From the NCBI RefSeq assembly GCF_003122205.1, contig NZ_QEYE01000010.1:95334-159333 (forward strand): a stretch of 64,000 nt of DNA, given 5' to 3'. The position numbers and the translations under genes are program-made. The first letter of the stretch is position 1. Each line of letters starts with the position of its first letter. Source of the DNA: Maritimibacter sp. 55A14. Lineage in GTDB: Bacteria; Pseudomonadota; Alphaproteobacteria; Rhodobacterales; Rhodobacteraceae. Below the pieces are notes generated by a model that was given only the letters and a program-made list of their open reading frames with translations, had not been told where the DNA came from and did no database searches. This document shows positions 36,800 to 47,847 of this stretch, one piece after another.

Positions 36800-37485
36800 A
36801 GCTGTCGGCAGAGCTCCGGGCCTTCGCGGGCCGCATCGGGCACGACTTCCGCCGGCCCGACCTGCTGGTCGAGGCAGTGACGCATTCCTCGCTCTCCACG
36901 CCCGCACGGCCCGACAACCAGCGGCTGGAGTTTCTGGGCGACCGGGTGCTCGGGCTGGTCATGGCACAGGCGCTGCTAGACCACGACCCCGCTGCGCCCG
37001 AAGGGCTTCTCGCGCCGCGCTTCAACGCGCTGGTGCGCAAGGAAACCTGCGCCGACGTGGCCAAGGCACTGGATCTTGGCGCGGTGCTCAAGCTCGGCCG
37101 GTCGGAAATGATGTCGGGCGGCCGGCGCAAGGACGCGCTGCTCGCCGACGCGCTGGAGGCGGTGATCGCCGCGGTCTATCTCGATGCCGGGTTCGAGGCC
37201 GCCCGCGACGCGGTGCTGCGGCTCTGGGGCGCCCGTATCGCGCAGGTGGAAGCCGACGCGCGCGACGCCAAGACGGCGCTTCAGGAATGGGCCCAGGCGC
37301 GCGGCCTGAACCCGCCGGACTATGTGGAACTCGGCCGCAGCGGCCCGGACCACGCGCCGCATTTCACCATCGAGGCGCGGCTCGACAGCGGCGAAGCCGC
37401 GCGCGCCGAGGCGCCGTCGAAGCGCCAGGCGCAGCAAGCGGCGGCGCGGGCGCTGCTCGATCGGGTGGAGGCGGAAAATGGCTGA
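36796..37485 (+). CDS. rnc: Ribonuclease III
   Basis: RNase III cuts double-stranded RNA, including rRNA precursors. The 229-residue protein has the signature [14 protein letters not shown] (Glu45, Asp49), [20 protein letters not shown] and a C-terminal dsRNA-binding domain ([13 protein letters not shown] ... [15 protein letters not shown]). The start is a TTG at 36796, supported by AAGAGG 5 bases upstream and a 4-base overlap with lepB (ATTGA); no better start exists. Confidence 0.95.
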   Translation: MKLSAELRAFAGRIGHDFRRPDLLVEAVTHSSLSTPARPDNQRLEFLGDRVLGLVMAQALLDHDPAAPEGLLAPRFNALVRKETCADVAKALDLGAVLKLGRSEMMSGGRRKDALLADALEAVIAAVYLDAGFEAARDAVLRLWGARIAQVEADARDAKTALQEWAQARGLNPPDYVELGRSGPDHAPHFTIEARLDSGEAARAEAPSKRQAQQAAARALLDRVEAENG

Positions 37486-38395
37486 CCCAAAACTGACCCG
37501 CGCGGGCTTCATCGCCCTGATCGGGGAGCCCAATGCCGGCAAGTCCACGCTCCTCAACCGGATGGTGGGCGCCAAGGTCTCGATCGTCACCCACAAGGTG
37601 CAGACCACCCGCGCACGCATCCGCGGCGTTGCGATGGAAGGCGCCAGCCAGCTCGTCTTCGTGGACACGCCCGGCCTCTTCGCGCCCCGCCGCCGGCTCG
37701 ACCGGGCGATGGTGGCGGCCGCCTGGGGGGGCGCCGCCGATGCCGATATCGTGGTCCTCCTGGTGGAGGCGCATCGCGGCCTGACCGAGGGCGTTGCGCG
37801 CATCCTCGACGGTCTGGCCGAGCGCGGTCAGCGGGCGACGGTGGTGCTGGCCATCAACAAGATCGACCGCGTGAAGGCGCCCGCGCTGCTGGCGCTCGCC
37901 AAGGAGATGAATGCCCGCTTCCCCTTCGCGCAGACCTTCATGATCTCCGCCGAGAGGGGGCATGGGGTCGGCGACCTGCGCGCCTGGCTGGCGGAGGCGC
38001 TGCCCGAGGGCCCCTGGCTCTACCCCGAGGACCAGATCGCCGATCTGCCGATGCGCATGATCGCCGCCGAGATCACGCGCGAGAAGCTGACGCTCCGGCT
38101 GCATCAGGAACTGCCCTATCAGTTGACGGTGGAAACCGAAGCCTGGGAGGATCGCAAGGACGGTTCAGTGCGCATCGACCAGGTGGTCTATGTCGCCCGC
38201 GACGGCCACAAGGGCATCCTGCTGGGGCACAAGGGCGAGACGATCAAGGCGGTCTCCAAGGCCGCGCGGGAGGAACTGGCGGAATTTCTGGGCCGCAAGG
38301 TGCATCTCTTCCTGCAGGTGAAAGTGCGCCCCGGCTGGCTGGAGGAGGCCGAACGCTACAGCGAGATGGGTCTCGATTTCGGTGACGGGGCCTGA
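37478..38395 (+). CDS. era: GTPase Era
   Basis: Era is a GTPase needed for maturation of the small ribosomal subunit; it binds 16S rRNA near the 3' end. The 305-residue protein has G1 GEPNAGKST (16-24), G3 DTPGLF, G4 NKID, G5 ISAERG, and the C-terminal KH domain ([17 protein letters not shown]). The ATG at 37478 lies inside the end of rnc (8-base overlap). The frame is open a further 52 codons upstream without similarity. Confidence 0.96.
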   Translation: MADPKLTRAGFIALIGEPNAGKSTLLNRMVGAKVSIVTHKVQTTRARIRGVAMEGASQLVFVDTPGLFAPRRRLDRAMVAAAWGGAADADIVVLLVEAHRGLTEGVARILDGLAERGQRATVVLAINKIDRVKAPALLALAKEMNARFPFAQTFMISAERGHGVGDLRAWLAEALPEGPWLYPEDQIADLPMRMIAAEITREKLTLRLHQELPYQLTVETEAWEDRKDGSVRIDQVVYVARDGHKGILLGHKGETIKAVSKAAREELAEFLGRKVHLFLQVKVRPGWLEEAERYSEMGLDFGDGA

Positions 38396-38412
38396 TCCGC
38401 GGCGCGCCCGTC

Positions 38413-38444
38413 TTCTTCTTGCTTCAAGTATCCCCGCCGGAGGC
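38413..38444. repeat. Gene-end repeat, copy 1 (after era)
   Basis: This 32-base stretch in the 96-base gap after era (TTCTTCTTGCTTCAAGTATC and following) matches the one at 50803-50834 at 20 of 32 positions without gaps; both end in GAGGC. I believe such sequences recur after genes in Rhodobacteraceae, but this cannot be checked here. Confidence 0.45.
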
Positions 38445-38491
38445 TCCCGCCCGCGCCAAAGACGCCCCGGCGGCAGGAAAGGGAGGACCGA

Positions 38492-38824
38492 TTGGCCAGG
38501 CTGACCGCAGATTTCTGGGTGCGCGCCTATCTCGCCCGGCTGGGGCTTGCCGGCATTCCCGCCTTCGTGACGCAGCACGGCGATGCCACCGCCGGCGCCG
38601 TGCTGGTCAAGCTCAACACGCTGGACGGGCGGGCTCGCGCCTATCAGCGCAGCTTCGATCTGGCGACCGGCGACCGCGCCTGGGTGGTGCTGGCCGAGGG
38701 GCCGGAAGCCGAGGTGGACGCGGCACTTGCGCGCCAGAAGGGCTTCGACCCGGATCTCTGGGTCATCGAACTGGAAGACCGCGCCGGGCGGCATCTGCTG
38801 GACGAGCCGGGGCTGGCGGACTAG
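38492..38824 (+). CDS. DUF1491 family protein
   Basis: A 110-residue protein of the DUF1491 family (alphaproteobacteria-specific as I recall): [15 protein letters not shown], then [13 protein letters not shown], and [23 protein letters not shown]. Function unknown. The start is a TTG at 38492 after GGGAGGA; there is no ATG in range. It lies between era and recO, 10 bases from recO. Confidence 0.85.
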   Translation: MARLTADFWVRAYLARLGLAGIPAFVTQHGDATAGAVLVKLNTLDGRARAYQRSFDLATGDRAWVVLAEGPEAEVDAALARQKGFDPDLWVIELEDRAGRHLLDEPGLAD

Positions 38825-38834
38825 CGTCGCGGCC

Positions 38835-39575
38835 ATGGAATGGCGCGACGAAGGCGTGCTTCTGAGCCTGCGCAAGCATGGCGAGACCGCCGCGATCATC
38901 GAGGTCTTCACCGAACGCCACGGCCGCCACGCCGGCGTCGTGCGCGGCGCCATGTCCCGCCGGCTGGCGCCACTCCTGCAACCCGGCGCGCAGCTCGCGC
39001 TGGAATGGCGCGCCCGGCTGGAGGATCACCTGGGCAGCTACCGGGTGGAGCCGGTGAAATCCCGCGCCGGCGCGGTGCTGGGCGACCGGCGCGCGCTGGC
39101 GGGGCTCAGCGCGGTCTGCGCGCTGCTCGACTTCACCCTGCCCGAACGCGAACCGCATCCGGACCTCTACCGCCGCTCGGTTGCGCTGCTCGACGCGCTG
39201 GGCGCGGGCCGCGACTGGCCGCTCGATTACCTGCGCTGGGAGATGCGCCTGCTGGAGGAGATGGGCTTCGGGCTCGATCTCTCCTGCTGCGCAGTGACCG
39301 GCGCGACCGAGGGCCTGGCCTATGTCTCACCGCGCACTGGCCGTGCGGTCAGCCGTGCGGGTGCGGGAGAATGGCAGGAACGCCTGCTGCCGCTGCCGCC
39401 GGAACTGGCCGGCGGTGGATCGGGCAGCCGGCAAAATCTGCTGGCCGGATTCGCGCTGACCGGGCATTTTCTGGAAAGCTGGCTCGCGCCGGCGCTGGGC
39501 GACCGGCCGCTTCCCGGTGCACGCGGGCGCCTGGTGGACCGGCTGGCGCGCGATCCGCCCGGAGGAAACCGATGA
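38835..39575 (+). CDS. recO: DNA repair protein RecO
   Basis: RecO works with RecF and RecR to load RecA at gaps. The 246-residue protein has the N-terminal OB fold ([18 protein letters not shown], then [15 protein letters not shown]) and the helical C-terminal part. In the position of the zinc finger there is only [10 protein letters not shown], followed by [12 protein letters not shown], so the four-Cys site of some RecO proteins is incomplete, as usual in alphaproteobacteria. The stop overlaps the ATG of the Tag-like gene (ATGA). Confidence 0.94.
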   Translation: MEWRDEGVLLSLRKHGETAAIIEVFTERHGRHAGVVRGAMSRRLAPLLQPGAQLALEWRARLEDHLGSYRVEPVKSRAGAVLGDRRALAGLSAVCALLDFTLPEREPHPDLYRRSVALLDALGAGRDWPLDYLRWEMRLLEEMGFGLDLSCCAVTGATEGLAYVSPRTGRAVSRAGAGEWQERLLPLPPELAGGGSGSRQNLLAGFALTGHFLESWLAPALGDRPLPGARGRLVDRLARDPPGGNR

Positions 39576-40237
39576 AGAGCTTTGCCGAGATCCGCGAGAT
39601 GGCCGTGGCCCGCAAGGGTGCCGCCGCGCTGGCTGCGGCGCTGCCGCCGCCGCCCGAGACCCCATTGGCCGCGCAGTCCGACGACAGGTTGCTTGCGATC
39701 TTCACCCGCTGCGTCTTCAACGCGGGTTTCAGCTGGACCGTGATCGAGACGAAGTGGCCGGGGTTCGAGGCCGCCTTCCACGGCTTCGATCCGGGGCGCA
39801 ACGCGTTGATGTCCGACGACGATCTCGACGCGCATCTGAAGAACCGCGCCATCGTGCGCAATGCGCAGAAAATCCTGACGGTGCGCGACAACGCGGTCTT
39901 CCTGTGCGACCTGGCCCGCGCGCATGGCTCCGCCGCAGCCTATCTGGGCGCCTGGCCGCAGAGCGACACGATCGGGCTCTTCGACCTGCTGAAGACGCGC
40001 GGCGCGCGGCTGGGCGGCACCACCGGGCAATATGCGCTGCGCATGGCGGGCTATGACAATTTCATTCTGTCGAAATCGGTCGTGGCCGGGCTGAACATGG
40101 CCGGCGTGATCGACGGCGCGGCCACGTCCAAGACAGCGCAGCGCGCCGCGCAATCGGCCTTTGACGCCTGGGTGGCGGAGAGCGGCGAAAGCTATGCCAG
40201 GGTCAGCCGGACGCTGGCGATGGCGGTGCCGGACTAG
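39572..40237 (+). CDS. Tag-like 3-methyladenine DNA glycosylase family protein without zinc ligands
   Basis: A 221-residue protein related to DNA-3-methyladenine glycosylase [31 protein letters not shown] and [19 protein letters not shown] match the Tag helix-hairpin-helix core. The N-terminal Cys/His and the C-terminal His-x3-Cys that bind zinc in true Tag are absent, and the N-terminus carries a longer helical extension. Whether it is an active glycosylase, or has a different lesion, is open. It overlaps recO by 4 bases. True Tag is encoded at 14.0 kb. Confidence 0.8.
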   Translation: MKSFAEIREMAVARKGAAALAAALPPPPETPLAAQSDDRLLAIFTRCVFNAGFSWTVIETKWPGFEAAFHGFDPGRNALMSDDDLDAHLKNRAIVRNAQKILTVRDNAVFLCDLARAHGSAAAYLGAWPQSDTIGLFDLLKTRGARLGGTTGQYALRMAGYDNFILSKSVVAGLNMAGVIDGAATSKTAQRAAQSAFDAWVAESGESYARVSRTLAMAVPD

Positions 40238-40349
40238 ATCGGCCGCCGTCCGATCCGCAACATCTGGCCATCAAGCGGCTCGGCGGCGAATTTGAGAATC
40301 ACCGCACGGGCCATCGTCACCACTTAGGTTCGGGTTTTGAGTCTGGGGA

Positions 40350-40754
40350 CTAGTTGGCCGACTGGTCGGCACGGCGAAACACCATCATCCGGCCTTCGTC
40401 GTTGGACAGGATCAGCAAGCGCCCGGACACTTCGGCGAGCGTCATTTCCCCCAACGCCTCGAAGTACGCGGCCTCGGCATCGAGCGCGGGGCAGGCGCGC
40501 TTCGTCGCTGCGATCGCGCTTGCCTCGAACCAGGGATAGGGCACGGCCTGGGTGCCGCTGTAGCTGTTGCAGGGCGCCTCGCCCGCGATCCGGCCTTCCT
40601 CGGGGAAGTGCAGCGTCGCGCGGGCGGGAAAGGCGGTGCCGTCGATCTCGGCCAGGATCCAGCCCTGGTCCGTCCCGGCATAGCCCGACACGGTCTCGTC
40701 CCGGTCGCAGAAGGACAGCCCCAGCAGCAGCGGCAAGGCGAAACGCAGCATCAT
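40350..40754 (-). CDS. META-domain (HslJ-like) exported protein
   Basis: A 134-residue protein with an N-terminal hydrophobic signal (MMLRFALPLLLGLSFC) and a domain typical of META/HslJ: WILAEIDGTAFPARATLHF, GRIAGEAPCNSYSG, and FEALGEMTLAEVSGRLLIL ... MMVFRR. The Cys16 in LSFC may be a lipobox, although Phe at -1 is unusual. Two other cysteines (APCNSY, KRACPAL) probably form a disulfide. The family is found in outer-membrane or stress lipoproteins of unclear function. Between it and the Tag-like gene (40238-40349) I see only a 26-codon minus-strand frame that I do not call. Confidence 0.78.
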   Translation of the reverse strand: MMLRFALPLLLGLSFCDRDETVSGYAGTDQGWILAEIDGTAFPARATLHFPEEGRIAGEAPCNSYSGTQAVPYPWFEASAIAATKRACPALDAEAAYFEALGEMTLAEVSGRLLILSNDEGRMMVFRRADQSAN

Positions 40755-40787
40755 GGCGCGGAGCCTGCCACGGCGGCTGCAGACCGT

Positions 40788-42461
40788 CTAGCCCAGCAAG
40801 CGCCGGGCAATCACTTGCGCCTGAATTTCCGCGGCACCCTCGAAGATGTTGAGGATGCGCGAGTCGCAGAGGATGCGGCTGATCTGGTATTCCAGCGCGA
40901 ATCCGTTGCCGCCGTGGATCTGCAGCGCGTTGTCCGCCGCCGCCCAGGCGACGCGGGCGCCCAGGAGCTTGGCCATGCCGGCCTCCAGGTCACAGCGCCG
41001 GTCGGCGTCCTTTTCGCGCGCCGAGAAATAGGTGAGTTGCCGGGCCACCATAATCTCCACCGCCATCATGGCCAGCTTGCCGGCGACGCGCGGGAAGGCG
41101 ATGAGCGGCTTGCCGAACTGCCTGCGCTCCAGCGCATATTGCAGCCCCGTCTCCAGTGCCGATTGCGCGACGCCAATAGCCCGCGCGGCGGTCTGGATGC
41201 GGGCGGACTCGAAGGTCTGCATGAGCTGTTTGAACCCCTGGCCTTCCACACCGCCCAGCAGGGTCTCGCCCGCCACCCGGAACCCGTCGAAGGCCAGCTC
41301 GTATTCCTTCATGCCGCGATAACCCAGCACCTCGATCTCGCCGCCGGTCATGCCAGGGCTGGGGAAGGGATCGGCGTCGGTGCCCGGTTCCTTTTCGGCC
41401 AGGAACATGCTCAGCCCACGGTAATCCGTGCTCTCGGGGTCGGTACGCGCCAGGAGCGTCATGACATGGGTGCGCGCGGCGTGGGTGATCCAGGTCTTGT
41501 TGCCGGTGATCGTGTAATCCGCGCCGTCCTTCACCGCGCGGGTGCGCAGGCTGCCCAGGTCGGAGCCGGTATTGGGCTCGGTGAAAACGGCAGTCGGCAA
41601 CGTCTCGCCGGAGGCCAGGCGCGGCAGCCACTTGGCCTTCTGCGCGTCGGTGCCGCCGCACAGGATCAGCTCCGCCGCAATCTCGGACCGCGTGCCCAGG
41701 CTGCCGACGCCGATATAGCCGCGGCTGAGTTCCTCGGAGACGACGACCATAGAGGCCTTGGACAGGCCGAAGCCGCCGAATTCCTCCGGTATGGTCAGGC
41801 CGAACACGCCCATTTCCGCCAGTTCCTCGATGATCTCCATCGGGATCAACTCGTCCCTGAGATGCCATTCATGGGCATGGGGGACGACGCGTTCCTCGGC
41901 ATAGCGGCGGAACTGGTCGCGGATCATCTCAAGCTCGTCATCGAGTCCGCTGGCGCCGAAGGTCGCAACGCCCTGGCGTTCCTCGATGAGTTGCGCCAGC
42001 CGCCCACGGGCCGCGGCGGTGTTGCCCGCGGCGGTCAGGGTCACGACCGCGTCGGTCATCAGGCCGCGCTGGTCCTCCTGGCTGAGGCCGATGTCCTGAA
42101 GGCGCACGATCTCGCCCTGGCTCATCGGAATGCCGCCATAGATCTGCCAGAGATACTCGCCAAAGGCGATCTGGTGGAGGAGCTGTTCCAACTCGCCGAA
42201 GCCGCCTTCGGTCTGCAGCCTCTCGGCCCAGCCCTGCATCTGGCGCAGGCTCTCGACATAGGTTGCGAGCCAGGCCAGACCGTGCGCCGCAGTCTGATGC
42301 GCCTCCAGCTTCGCGGCGGAGAGGCGGCCTCCCTCGGTCACCTCGGCGCGCAGCCGTTCGGTCGCCAGCGCGAGGATATCGGCGGCGGGCTTCACGGCGT
42401 CGCCGGTCAGCTTCAGAAGATCGGGAAGGAGGATCATATCGCTTGTGATTGTGGCGCTCAT
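40788..42461 (-). CDS. mcd: (2S)-Methylsuccinyl-CoA dehydrogenase (Mcd-type acyl-CoA dehydrogenase)
   Basis: Mcd oxidises (2S)-methylsuccinyl-CoA to mesaconyl-CoA in the ethylmalonyl-CoA pathway, using FAD and passing electrons to ETF. The protein (557 residues from the ATG at 42461) has the acyl-CoA dehydrogenase core from about residue 170 (FTEPNTGSDLGSLRTRA, GNKTWITHAA, RQFGKPLIAFP, GGNGFALEYQISRILCD). It also has an extra N-terminal helical domain of about 150 residues (KLEAHQTAAHGLAWLATYVE) that is typical of Mcd rather than ordinary acyl-CoA dehydrogenases. An ATG at 42488 would add nine residues. The assignment rests on that extension and context. Confidence 0.82.
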   Translation of the reverse strand: MSATITSDMILLPDLLKLTGDAVKPAADILALATERLRAEVTEGGRLSAAKLEAHQTAAHGLAWLATYVESLRQMQGWAERLQTEGGFGELEQLLHQIAFGEYLWQIYGGIPMSQGEIVRLQDIGLSQEDQRGLMTDAVVTLTAAGNTAAARGRLAQLIEERQGVATFGASGLDDELEMIRDQFRRYAEERVVPHAHEWHLRDELIPMEIIEELAEMGVFGLTIPEEFGGFGLSKASMVVVSEELSRGYIGVGSLGTRSEIAAELILCGGTDAQKAKWLPRLASGETLPTAVFTEPNTGSDLGSLRTRAVKDGADYTITGNKTWITHAARTHVMTLLARTDPESTDYRGLSMFLAEKEPGTDADPFPSPGMTGGEIEVLGYRGMKEYELAFDGFRVAGETLLGGVEGQGFKQLMQTFESARIQTAARAIGVAQSALETGLQYALERRQFGKPLIAFPRVAGKLAMMAVEIMVARQLTYFSAREKDADRRCDLEAGMAKLLGARVAWAAADNALQIHGGNGFALEYQISRILCDSRILNIFEGAAEIQAQVIARRLLG

Positions 42462-42511
42462 CTGGTTGTCCTGTCCATCATGCGGCATATCTGATCCTCT
42501 GGTCCCGGAAA

Positions 42512-42555
42512 TGCTGCATTGCGTATAGAGACTTTGCAGGTGCAGCGCAACAATA
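42512..42555 (-). promoter_or_regulatory. Putative -10 box and TGC/GCA-rich operator upstream of mcd
   Basis: On the minus strand TATTGT (42550-42555) is followed by TGCGCTGCACCTGCAAAG and then GCAATGCAGCA (down to 42512). No good -35 is seen, which may mean activation. CTGCATT within this element also occurs upstream of phaA, and TATTGT followed by GCTGCA also occurs upstream of hbd. Confidence 0.4.
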
Positions 42556-42639
42556 CTACGGCAGATTGCCCGCCTGCGCACGGATGTGTCGCGGCGTCAT
42601 GCCGCGTCAAGACCGAAAACGGGGAATTCGGGCGGCGGG

Positions 42640-43401
42640 ATGGTGGATATCGGGACATTGGCGCTGCTGGCGGCCGCGGCGATCACCGTCGCGGGCGGCT
42701 TCGTGAAAGGCGCCGTGGGATTCGCGATGCCGATGATCATGATCAGCGGCATGGCGTCCTTCCTGAGCCCCGAGATCGCGCTGGCCGGGCTGATCCTGCC
42801 GACGCTGGCCACTAACCTGGCGCAGACCTTCCGCGACGGGGTCGCCCCGGCCTGGGCGGCGTTCCGCGGTTACTGGCGGCTCAACCTGATCCTCATGGGC
42901 GTCATATTGCTGAGCGCGCAACTGGTCGTGGTCCTGCCGCAGGCGGTGCTGCTGGCCTGCCTGGGCGTGCCGATGACGGCCTTTGCAGTGACGCAGCTTC
43001 TGGGCTGGCAGATCCGCTTCCGGCCCGGCCACCGGCGCCGGGCCGAGGTCGCGACCGGGCTGGTCGCGGGGTTCTTCGGCGGGCTCTCGGGGGTCTGGGG
43101 GCCGCCGATCATCGCCTTCCTGGTCTCGCTCGACCTGCCGAAGCGCGAACATGTGCGGGTGCAGGGTGTCTGCTACCTGGCCGGCTCGATCCTGCTGGTT
43201 GTGGCGCATCTGCGTTCGGGCGTGCTGAACGCCGACACATTGCCCTTCTCGGCGCTGCTGATCCTGCCGGCCTTCCTGGGCCTCTGGGGCGGATTCGCGG
43301 TGCAGGACCGCATCGCGCAGAAGACCTTCCGCCGGGCGACGCTGGTGGTGCTGATGCTGGCCGGGCTGAACCTGATCCGCCGGGCGCTGACCGGCGTTTG
43401 A
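42640..43401 (+). CDS. Sulfite exporter TauE/SafE family permease (TSUP)
   Basis: A 253-residue membrane protein with about eight helices. The TauE/SafE pattern is visible: GGFVKGAVGFAMPMIM in the first repeat and GFFGGLSGVWGPPIIAFLVSL in the second (G-G-x-G-x-x-G-PP motif). These proteins export or take up small anions such as sulfite, sulfoacetate or organic acids; the substrate cannot be told. It is divergent from mcd, and a shared substrate link is only conceivable. The ATG at 42640 is chosen over an open upstream frame without similarity. Confidence 0.88.
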   Translation: MVDIGTLALLAAAAITVAGGFVKGAVGFAMPMIMISGMASFLSPEIALAGLILPTLATNLAQTFRDGVAPAWAAFRGYWRLNLILMGVILLSAQLVVVLPQAVLLACLGVPMTAFAVTQLLGWQIRFRPGHRRRAEVATGLVAGFFGGLSGVWGPPIIAFLVSLDLPKREHVRVQGVCYLAGSILLVVAHLRSGVLNADTLPFSALLILPAFLGLWGGFAVQDRIAQKTFRRATLVVLMLAGLNLIRRALTGV

Positions 43402-43419
43402 GGGTGGCGCCAAACGAAA

Positions 43420-43445
43420 ATGCCCCGGCGCGGGGGCCGGGGCAT
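43420..43445. terminator. Bidirectional hairpin terminator between the TSUP gene and pckA
   Basis: A perfect 10-bp stem ATGCCCCGGC / GCCGGGGCAT with a GCGGGG loop, between convergent genes. AAAA precedes it on the plus strand, giving a U-run for pckA transcripts. Confidence 0.8.
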
Positions 43446-43482
43446 CGGTGATGGTGATCGGGTTCTGCCAACCGGGCGCGGG

Positions 43483-45081
<1,599 letters not shown>

Positions 45082-45415
45082 CTGCAAGCTCCTGTGGGCC
45101 GGCGCCGCGGGCATCGGCACTACGTTTGTCGTCCTGACGCGGAGGGCCATTCCGCGTCGCTCTCTCTGTGTCGTTCCGAAAATTTGGGAACGAAGTCCCT
45201 ATAGCATGTCGGTCGGGAAGGAAAACAGGACGGTTTTCCACAAGAACGCCATATTTTTGCACCATGCCTGCGGCAAATTAGTCATACGTTACGGGTTTTC
45301 GCCTTGTTTGGTGCCGTGGTCACCCCATGATTCGCAACTTGCGTGTTGATTATTGGTGCCGGAAGACGGAAAATATCCGAAAAAATAGTGCATCGAGCAA
45401 TATAAGGAAAAAATC
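45082..45415. promoter_or_regulatory. 334-base divergent control region of pckA and chvI
   Basis: No gene fits here. The direct repeat TTGGTGCCG occurs at 45308-45316 and 45353-45361, 45 bases apart (about four helical turns), on the chvI side. TTGATT (45346-45351) followed by AAAATA-like sequence might be part of a chvI promoter. The region near chvI is AT-rich (ATATAAGGAAAAAATC directly before the ATG, including the ribosome-binding site AAGGA). Confidence 0.4.
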
Positions 45416-46117
45416 ATGGCCACGATTGCATTGGTCGACGACGACAGGAACATCCTGACGTCCGTCTCGATGACCCTGGAGGCGGAGGGATTCGACGTAC
45501 AGACCTATAACGACGGCCAGTCGGCGCTGGAGGCGTTTTCGCGCGGGCTTCCCGACATGGCGGTGCTGGACATCAAGATGCCCCGGATGGACGGGATGGA
45601 CCTGCTTCAGCGTCTGCGCCAGAAGACCACGATGCCGGTGATTTTCCTGACCTCCAAGGATGACGAGATTGACGAGGTTCTGGGCTTGCGGATGGGGGCG
45701 GACGATTACGTGCGCAAACCCTTTTCGCAGCGGCTTCTGGTGGAACGTATCCGCGCGCTCCTGCGTCGGCAGGAGGCGATCGCCAGTGATGACGGTCCGG
45801 AGCCGGAGGAAAGCAAGGCCATCGTGCGCGGCGATCTGGTGATGGACCCGCTGCGCCACACCGTGACCTGGAAGGGCAACAACGTGACGCTTACCGTGAC
45901 GGAGTTCCTGCTGCTGCAGGCGCTGGCGCAGCGTCCCGGTTTCGTCAAGAGCCGCGATCAGCTCATGGACGTGGCCTATGACGATCAGGTCTATGTCGAT
46001 GACCGCACGATCGACAGCCATATCAAGCGCCTGCGCAAGAAGATGCGCACGGCCGATCCCGACTTCTCGGCGATCGAGACGCTCTACGGGATCGGCTACA
46101 GGTACAACGAGGAATGA
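45416..46117 (+). CDS. chvI: Two-component response regulator ChvI
   Basis: An OmpR-type response regulator of 233 residues. The receiver has the acidic pair Asp8/Asp9, the phospho-acceptor Asp52 (VLDIKMP) and the lysine in VRKPF. The C-terminal winged helix ends at [12 protein letters not shown]. The sequence NGPALAFL-independent features ([39 protein letters not shown]) match ChvI of alphaproteobacteria, which responds to acid or cell-envelope conditions and controls metabolism and surface functions. It overlaps chvG by 4 bases. Confidence 0.95.
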   Translation: MATIALVDDDRNILTSVSMTLEAEGFDVQTYNDGQSALEAFSRGLPDMAVLDIKMPRMDGMDLLQRLRQKTTMPVIFLTSKDDEIDEVLGLRMGADDYVRKPFSQRLLVERIRALLRRQEAIASDDGPEPEESKAIVRGDLVMDPLRHTVTWKGNNVTLTVTEFLLLQALAQRPGFVKSRDQLMDVAYDDQVYVDDRTIDSHIKRLRKKMRTADPDFSAIETLYGIGYRYNEE

Positions 46118-47847
46118 CAGCGGCGGCCCGCATCGAAATGGAACGGGCGGAAAAACCGGACGATGCCGAGATCGTTCTCGGCGAAGACTGGGAGGGTAAT
46201 GCCGACGGTATCGAACAGGAGATGCGGGAGCGGCGCGAGCAGCGCAGCCTCGTCTCGCTGAACCGCTCGCCCCTGGCTCGCAAGATCGTCGTATTCAACC
46301 TCCTGGCGCTGGTGGTGCTTGTCACCGGCGTGCTCTATCTCAATCCCTTCCGCGACAACCTGGTGCTCCAGCGCGAACAGGCCCTGGTGCGCGAGGCGCG
46401 CCTGATCGCCGATGTGTTCGAGGCACAGCTTCCCAGGGTCGGCCCGGTCTCCATGGCGGTGGCCGACGGGATCTCGCCGGAGGAAACGCTGGCAGGCCTG
46501 CAACTGCCCGAAGGCGCCGATGTCTTCGTCTACGACACCAACCAGACGCTCGTCTCCAGCTCGGTCGGCCTGCCGCGCAGCAATGTGGACGAGGAACTGG
46601 TGCGCCGCGGGGCGGAGCCGCAGAGCACGGTCATAACCGATTTCCTCAATTCGGTCTGGGAACTGATGTCCAAGGTCTTCGCGGGCAACGCGGTGCCGGG
46701 CGCCGAGGTCAGCGGCGAGGAGATGGCCCGTGACCTGGTCGCCGAGGCGCTTGGAGGGTTCACCCTGGTGCAGAGCCAGCGTGATGCGCAAGGCAACAGC
46801 GTTTTCAGCGTCGCCTCGCCGATTCTGCAGGGTGACCGCGTGGTGGGGGCCGTGGCGCTGACGACCATCGCCGGCGAGATCGACCATCTTGTGCGGCAGG
46901 AGCGCGAGCAGGTGCTCCAGATGTTCGTCATCGCGATCCTGGTCTCCGTGGGGCTTTCGCTGGTGCTGGCCTCGACCATCGCCAATCCGCTGAGCGACCT
47001 GGCCGCGGCGGCCGAGCTGGGCCGCGACAAGAACGCCCGAAAGATGAGCCCGAACCGTGTGCGCATCCCCGATCTGTCGGCCCGCCCGGACGAGATCGGG
47101 AGGCTCTCCAACGCGCTGCGCGGCATGGTGCGTGCGCTCTATGACCGGATCGAGGCGAACGACCAGTTCGCCGCCGATGTCAGCCATGAGCTGAAGAACC
47201 CGCTCTCGTCGCTGCGGTCTGCCGTCGACACGCTGCGGGTGGCCAAGAACGACGTGCAGCGCGGCCGGTTGCTCGATGTGATCGAGCATGACGTGCGGCG
47301 GCTGGACCGTCTGGTCACGGATATCTCCGCCGCCTCGCGGCTCGACGCCGATCTCGTCAAGGAGGAGATGGAGAGCTTCGATCTGATCCGGCTGATCCGC
47401 TCTCTGGCCAGCCACCACGCCAACGAGGCCCGCAAGTCGGGGGTGGAGTTCATCGCCGACCTGCCCGACCGCCCGGTGCCGATCCAGGGCCTGGAGGGGC
47501 GGCTGGCGCAGGTTTTCGTGAACCTGCTGACCAACGCGGTCTCCTTCTGCGAGGAGGGCGACGCGGTGCGCATCTGGGTGCGCCGGCGCGAGAACCGCGT
47601 GCTCGTGGTGGTCGAGGATACTGGCCCCGGCATTCCCGACAACGCGCTGGGCAAGATCTTCAAGCGTTTCTATTCGGAACGCCCGCAGCAGCAGTTCGGC
47701 AACAATTCCGGACTGGGCCTGTCGATCTCCAAGCAGATCGTCGAAGCGCATGGCGGCGTGATCTGGGCCGAGAATATCCGCCCGACCGACGCCGACCCGA
47801 CCTCCGAACCACTGGGCGCGCGCTTCGTGGTGGGCCTTCCGGTGTGA
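46114..47847 (+). CDS. chvG: Sensor histidine kinase ChvG
   Basis: The membrane sensor kinase partner of ChvI, 577 residues. An N-terminal membrane helix is at about 53-75 ([18 protein letters not shown]) and a second at about 268-295 ([18 protein letters not shown]), with a periplasmic sensor region of about 190 residues between. HAMP-like and kinase domains follow: phospho-acceptor His358 in [13 protein letters not shown] box [12 protein letters not shown]1 [11 protein letters not shown] and G2 SGLGLSISK. It overlaps chvI by 4 bases and its stop overlaps the GTG of hprK. Confidence 0.95.
   Translation: MTAAARIEMERAEKPDDAEIVLGEDWEGNADGIEQEMRERREQRSLVSLNRSPLARKIVVFNLLALVVLVTGVLYLNPFRDNLVLQREQALVREARLIADVFEAQLPRVGPVSMAVADGISPEETLAGLQLPEGADVFVYDTNQTLVSSSVGLPRSNVDEELVRRGAEPQSTVITDFLNSVWELMSKVFAGNAVPGAEVSGEEMARDLVAEALGGFTLVQSQRDAQGNSVFSVASPILQGDRVVGAVALTTIAGEIDHLVRQEREQVLQMFVIAILVSVGLSLVLASTIANPLSDLAAAAELGRDKNARKMSPNRVRIPDLSARPDEIGRLSNALRGMVRALYDRIEANDQFAADVSHELKNPLSSLRSAVDTLRVAKNDVQRGRLLDVIEHDVRRLDRLVTDISAASRLDADLVKEEMESFDLIRLIRSLASHHANEARKSGVEFIADLPDRPVPIQGLEGRLAQVFVNLLTNAVSFCEEGDAVRIWVRRRENRVLVVVEDTGPGIPDNALGKIFKRFYSERPQQQFGNNSGLGLSISKQIVEAHGGVIWAENIRPTDADPTSEPLGARFVVGLPV

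Noticed and set aside
38840..40237. Possible recO/Tag-like fusion, because one frame is open across both
   Set aside because: The frame that continues into the Tag-like gene is out of register with recO; the two proteins are encoded in different frames with a 4-base overlap.
40234..40314. A 26-codon minus-strand frame (MARAVILKFAAEPLDG...) overlapping the Tag-like stop by 4 bases
   Set aside because: It has an ATG but no ribosome-binding site and is too short to judge. It may be the remnant of a gene.
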